A stretch of DNA of 8,569 nucleotides from Chloroflexota bacterium (GTDB taxonomy: Bacteria > Chloroflexota > UBA5177 > JANWHV01), in the NCBI GenBank assembly GCA_025450255.1, contig JANWHV010000053.1:1-8569 (forward strand), given 5' to 3'. The notes under the pieces were generated by a model that saw only the letters and a list, made by a program, of their open reading frames with translations, did no database searches and was not told where the DNA came from. The first letter of the stretch is position 1; each line of letters begins with the position of its first letter. Both the position numbers and the translations under genes were made by a program. Below, piece by piece: positions 5,844 through 8,569 of the stretch.

Positions 5844-7108
5844 ACGATTGGCGATCTGACCCGGTGGCGATCACCGGGCTCGGTGTGTTGTGCCCGGTTG
5901 GCATCGGCGTGGCGGCGGTATGGGAAGCGCTGCTGGCGGGCCGATCCGGCGTGGCGCGCATCACGCACTTCGACCCCAGCCCGTACACCGTGCAAATCGC
6001 CGGCGAGGTCAAGGGCTTCGATCCGTCCATCATCGGCGACCAGAAGGACGTGCGGCGCATGGACCGCTGCACGCAGATGAGCATCGCGGCGGCGCGCGAG
6101 GCGATGGACGATGCCGGACTCGAACAGGGGTCGCTCGACCCAACGACCGCCGGCATCGCGATCGGATCGGCGGCCGGCGGCATACAAACGCTGCTCGAGC
6201 AGCACAGGGTATTCCTCGAACGCGGCCCACGGCGCGTCAGCCCGTTCTTCATCCAGAACATGCTCGCCGATTCGCCGGCCGGGCAAGTTGCCATATCGTT
6301 GGGCCTGCAAGGTCCGAACATGGCAGTCGTGTCCGCCTGCGCCACGGGCACGCAGGCAATCGGCGAGGCGGCCGAGGTGATCCGGCGCGGCGACGCGGAC
6401 GTGATGCTGGCCGGCGGCGCGGAAGCGCCAATCCATCCGTTGATCCTGGCCGGCTTCACGACGATGGGTGCCCTGGCCCGGAACAACGAGGAGCCGGAGC
6501 GTGCCTCGTCGCCGTTCACGCGCCGTCGCGACGGCTTCGTGCTCTCCGAGGGGGCTGCGGTGGTAGTGCTCGAGCGGCTGAGTCACGCACTGGAGCGGGG
6601 CGCGCGCGTCTACGCGGTGGTGGGCGGCTACGCGGCAACCAATGACGCCTACGATATGGCGGCGATGCCGGAGGAAGGGGTGATGGCGGCCGAGGCGATG
6701 CGGAGGGCGGTGCGCAAGACGTGTCTTGGGCCGGACGGCATCGACTACGTCAACACGCACGGCACCAGCACGCCTGCCAACGACGGCACCGAGACGCGCG
6801 CGATCAAGGCCGTGTTCGGCGCCCATGCCTACAAAATGGCGATAGGCTCGACCAAGAGCATGACGGGGCACATGATGGGCGCCTCCGGCGCCGTGGAAAC
6901 CGTGGTCTGCGCCCTCGCCATACGCGATCAGATCGTGCCGCCGACCATCAACCTCGACGACCCCGATCCCGAGTGCGATCTCGACTATGTGCCGAACACG
7001 GCGCGGCGCATGCGCGTCCGCGCCACGCTCTCGAACTCCTTCGGTCTGGGCGGCCACAACGCCAGTATCGTGTTGACGCGGTATCAGGGCGACGCACGCC
7101 ATGCCTGA
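5840..7108 (+). CDS. fabF: 3-oxoacyl-[acyl-carrier-protein] synthase II (KAS II)
   Basis: Condenses malonyl-ACP with an acyl chain, releasing CO2 and lengthening the chain by two carbons. It is a thiolase-fold enzyme of 422 residues; FabF proteins are usually about 410-415. The nucleophile is C167 in VVSACATGTQ, and the histidine pair is H307 (VNTHGTSTPANDGTE) and H344 (KSMTGHMMGASGA), with K339 also present. All four sit exactly four residues later than C163, H303, H340 and K335 of E. coli FabF. The C-terminal SNSFGLGGHNAS loop contains the phenylalanine region that gates the acyl pocket. His-His rather than His-Asn and the cysteine set rule out FabH. The ATG overlaps the fabD stop (ATGA) and no separate Shine-Dalgarno sequence is visible, so coupling is likely. 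The 3' end overlaps the next gene by 8 bp. Confidence 0.95.
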   Translation: MNDWRSDPVAITGLGVLCPVGIGVAAVWEALLAGRSGVARITHFDPSPYTVQIAGEVKGFDPSIIGDQKDVRRMDRCTQMSIAAAREAMDDAGLEQGSLDPTTAGIAIGSAAGGIQTLLEQHRVFLERGPRRVSPFFIQNMLADSPAGQVAISLGLQGPNMAVVSACATGTQAIGEAAEVIRRGDADVMLAGGAEAPIHPLILAGFTTMGALARNNEEPERASSPFTRRRDGFVLSEGAAVVVLERLSHALERGARVYAVVGGYAATNDAYDMAAMPEEGVMAAEAMRRAVRKTCLGPDGIDYVNTHGTSTPANDGTETRAIKAVFGAHAYKMAIGSTKSMTGHMMGASGAVETVVCALAIRDQIVPPTINLDDPDPECDLDYVPNTARRMRVRATLSNSFGLGGHNASIVLTRYQGDARHA

Positions 7109-7439
7109 CGACGCAGGGATACCGGCGGGTGAGGGGACTGACTCTAGCGACGACGCGGCCACGCCCCCACCTAACGTCCACGCCAAAGTCGATGCGATCC
7201 TCGCCGCGTTCCACGGCAAGACCACGGCGATCACGGACGCGGGCCGGGAGAACATGCGCGCGGTCAACCGGCTGTCACGGGTGGTGCCGCTCCGCCACGT
7301 GGCCACGGACCGTGCCTTCCGCCACAATATCAGCCGCTACCACAGCGACGCGCTGGATGAAGACATCCTGATCGGCGCCCGACGTGAGGGCAACGGCGTG
7401 TGGTCGCTGGTGGCGGAGCTGACGCCACGAACGCGGTAA
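7101..7439 (+). CDS. Small hypothetical protein, translationally coupled to fabF
   Basis: I do not recognise this 112-residue protein. Its ATG (7101) lies inside the last codons of fabF, an 8-bp overlap, and its frame shows the same strong preference for G or C at third codon positions as its neighbours, so it is very probably a real gene and the last of the fab operon. Residues 1-24 are acidic, Ser/Gly/Pro-rich and probably disordered. Residues 25-112 look folded, with an amphipathic stretch (VHAKVDAILAAFHGKT), a basic and hydrophobic centre (NRLSRVVPLRHVATDRAFRH) and a terminal ILIGARREGNGVWSLVAEL that reads as two beta strands. No signal peptide, membrane segment or cysteine is present. 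It lacks the acyl-carrier DSL motif, so it is not the missing ACP. Position suggests a link to fatty acid synthesis; that is inference only. Confidence 0.75.
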   Translation: MPDDAGIPAGEGTDSSDDAATPPPNVHAKVDAILAAFHGKTTAITDAGRENMRAVNRLSRVVPLRHVATDRAFRHNISRYHSDALDEDILIGARREGNGVWSLVAELTPRTR

Positions 7440-7463
7440 GGCCGCGCACGGCGGGCTGTGTAA

Positions 7464-7515
7464 CCGGCCTCGCTCCTTTGATCTCGCTGCATTGGGTGAG
7501 GAGGCCGGCTTCCTC
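7464..7515. terminator. Possible bidirectional terminator between the fab operon and prs
   Basis: An 8-bp inverted repeat (ccggcctc at 7464-7471, gaggccgg at 7501-7508) with a 29-nt loop lies in the gap between two converging genes. Overlapping its right arm, 7498-7515 (gaggaggccggcttcctc) is a near-perfect 18-nt self-complementary sequence with one wobble pair. The two pairings are mutually exclusive. There is no clean T-tract on either side, so evidence for intrinsic termination is structural and positional only. Confidence 0.35.
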
Positions 7516-7549
7516 TCTACCCGATGAGTGTACCGGACGTTGGCCGCCC

Positions 7550-8494
7550 TCAATGGTCGGCAAACAAGGCGCTGACCGACTCGCCGACGTGGATGCGCTT
7601 GATTGCCTCGGCGAGGAGCGGCGCAATCGAAAGAACGGTCATCCGCGGCAGACATTTGTCGGGTGGAAGGGGCACCGTATTGGTAGTAACGATCTCTTCA
7701 ATGTCCGGCTGGCTACCGAGCCGGTCGATGGCCCGGCCAGTGAACAGCCCATGTGTGCAGGCGATAACGATGCGCTTAACGCCGTGCTCACGAAGCCGTT
7801 GCAGCAGCGCCAGGATCGTGCCACCATTGGCAATTTCATCGTCGAGGACGATCGCGTTCCGCCCCGCGACGTCGCCGATGATCGACTCGATGATCACCTG
7901 GTCGTCGGCGATTCGCTGTTTGTTCCCGGCGGCAACAGGCAGTCCCAACAAACGAGCGAAAGCGGTGGCTGACTTGGCATTGCCGAAGTCCGGCGAGACT
8001 ACCACGGTATGCCGCAAATCGCGACCGCGAAAATACCGGGCGAGCACATTGAGCGCATTGAGGTGATCGACCGGCACGCTGAAGAAGCCATGCACCTGCG
8101 CGGAGTGCAAGGTCATGGTCAGCACGCGGTTGGTCCCGGCGGTTGCCAGCAAATCAGCCACCAACCGCCCAGCGATCGAGAGGCGGGGCGCGTCTTTCTT
8201 GTCAGAGCGTGCATAGGCATAGTGAGGGATAACGGCAGTGATTCGCGCCGCCGAAGCGCCACGCGCCGCATCCAGCATGAGCAGCAATTCGACCAGATGC
8301 TCCTGCACAGGTGGAACCAGCGGCTGGACAAGGAAGACATCGCACTCGCGGCAATTGGCCTGCAAGTGGACCGCAAGGCAATCGTTGCTAAAACGCTCGA
8401 TGTTGGTGGGGCGTAGCGGCACGCCCAAATGCTCACAAATCTCCAGCGCCAGAACCGGATGGGCGCTGCCGCCGAAGATAGCTATATCGCGCAC
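7550..8494 (-). CDS. prs: Ribose-phosphate pyrophosphokinase (PRPP synthetase)
   Basis: Transfers pyrophosphate from ATP to ribose 5-phosphate to make PRPP, the precursor for purine, pyrimidine, histidine, tryptophan and NAD synthesis. The 314-residue length matches the family (about 310-320). Visible landmarks are FGGSAHP (7-13), ERFSND (33-38), the ATP-loop region IPHYAYARSDKK (89-100), HSAQVHGFF with H130 (130-138), VSPDFGNAKSA (166-176), a flexible basic loop NKQR (191-194) and the ribose-phosphate loop VLDDEIANGGTI (216-227). The ARSDKKDxPR and DDEIxxGGT wording fits a bacterial subgroup distinct from the E. coli/Bacillus ARQDRK and DDMIDTAGT wording. The start is GTG (8492-8494), supported by AGGAGG five bases upstream. 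It is transcribed towards the fab operon, and nothing suggests co-regulation. Confidence 0.93.
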   Translation of the reverse strand: MRDIAIFGGSAHPVLALEICEHLGVPLRPTNIERFSNDCLAVHLQANCRECDVFLVQPLVPPVQEHLVELLLMLDAARGASAARITAVIPHYAYARSDKKDAPRLSIAGRLVADLLATAGTNRVLTMTLHSAQVHGFFSVPVDHLNALNVLARYFRGRDLRHTVVVSPDFGNAKSATAFARLLGLPVAAGNKQRIADDQVIIESIIGDVAGRNAIVLDDEIANGGTILALLQRLREHGVKRIVIACTHGLFTGRAIDRLGSQPDIEEIVTTNTVPLPPDKCLPRMTVLSIAPLLAEAIKRIHVGESVSALFADH

Positions 8495-8499
8495 GAATC

Positions 8500-8505
8500 C
8501 CTCCT
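8500..8505 (-). promoter_or_regulatory. Shine-Dalgarno sequence of prs
   Basis: On the minus strand the sequence is AGGAGG, five bases before the GTG at 8494. It is the strongest ribosome binding site in the window and fixes the prs start at a GTG rather than an internal ATG. The 64 bp beyond it (8506-8569) contain an AT-rich patch (taataat, minus strand) but no promoter I can defend. Confidence 0.85.
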
Positions 8506-8569
8506 GTGGTGGTGCTAGCCTCGCGCATCTACGTGCATCGGCATTATTAGGACCATCGCTTGGCTGCGC

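Noticed and set aside
5561..7327. 588-codon open frame on the minus strand opposite fabD and fabF
   Set aside because: It lies antisense to two genes with complete catalytic motifs. Its translation is rich in Arg, His and Ala with no recognisable domain, as expected for a GC-rich shadow frame.

Overview
The window is GC-rich bacterial DNA, most likely from a member of the Chloroflexota. That assignment is an inference. It rests on the architecture of the first gene (a secreted amidase with an NBR1-like Ig domain and a Pro/Thr-rich tail), on the style of the cysteinyl-tRNA synthetase and PRPP synthetase, and on intergenic 'ggataaatcc' repeats of a kind I associate with Chloroflexota genomes and metagenome bins. 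No ribosomal RNA, tRNA, CRISPR array, transposase or phage gene is visible.

Layout. (1) Positions 1-1365, plus strand: the 3' part of a gene for a PGRP-type zinc amidase, running in from outside the window. (2) 1366-1502: a short convergent gap holding a tandem pair of small palindromic repeats and one copy of a 34-35 bp hairpin-forming element. (3) 1503-3893, minus strand: a single long reading frame encoding a complete cysteinyl-tRNA synthetase, then a family-2 glycosyltransferase-like domain, then a very histidine-rich tail. (4) 3894-4107: a divergent intergenic region with the second, inverted copy of the 34-35 bp element and a plausible promoter for the fab genes. (5) 4108-7439, plus strand: a tightly packed operon, fabG-fabD-fabF plus a small unrecognised gene, in which every junction overlaps. 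(6) 7440-7549: a short convergent gap with possible terminator hairpins. (7) 7550-8494, minus strand: a ribose-phosphate pyrophosphokinase (prs) with a clear ribosome binding site.

How the genes work together. FabD loads malonyl groups onto acyl carrier protein, FabF condenses them with acyl chains and FabG reduces the 3-keto product, so the operon supplies most of a fatty acid elongation cycle. The carrier protein, FabH, a dehydratase and an enoyl reductase are not in the window. The CysRS fusion and Prs serve translation and nucleotide synthesis. The amidase is an envelope or secreted enzyme.

The most unusual item is the CysRS-glycosyltransferase-His-tail protein, bracketed by an inverted pair of a hairpin-forming repeat, one copy of which contains the gene's stop codon. 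The small gene translationally coupled to fabF is the main unknown.
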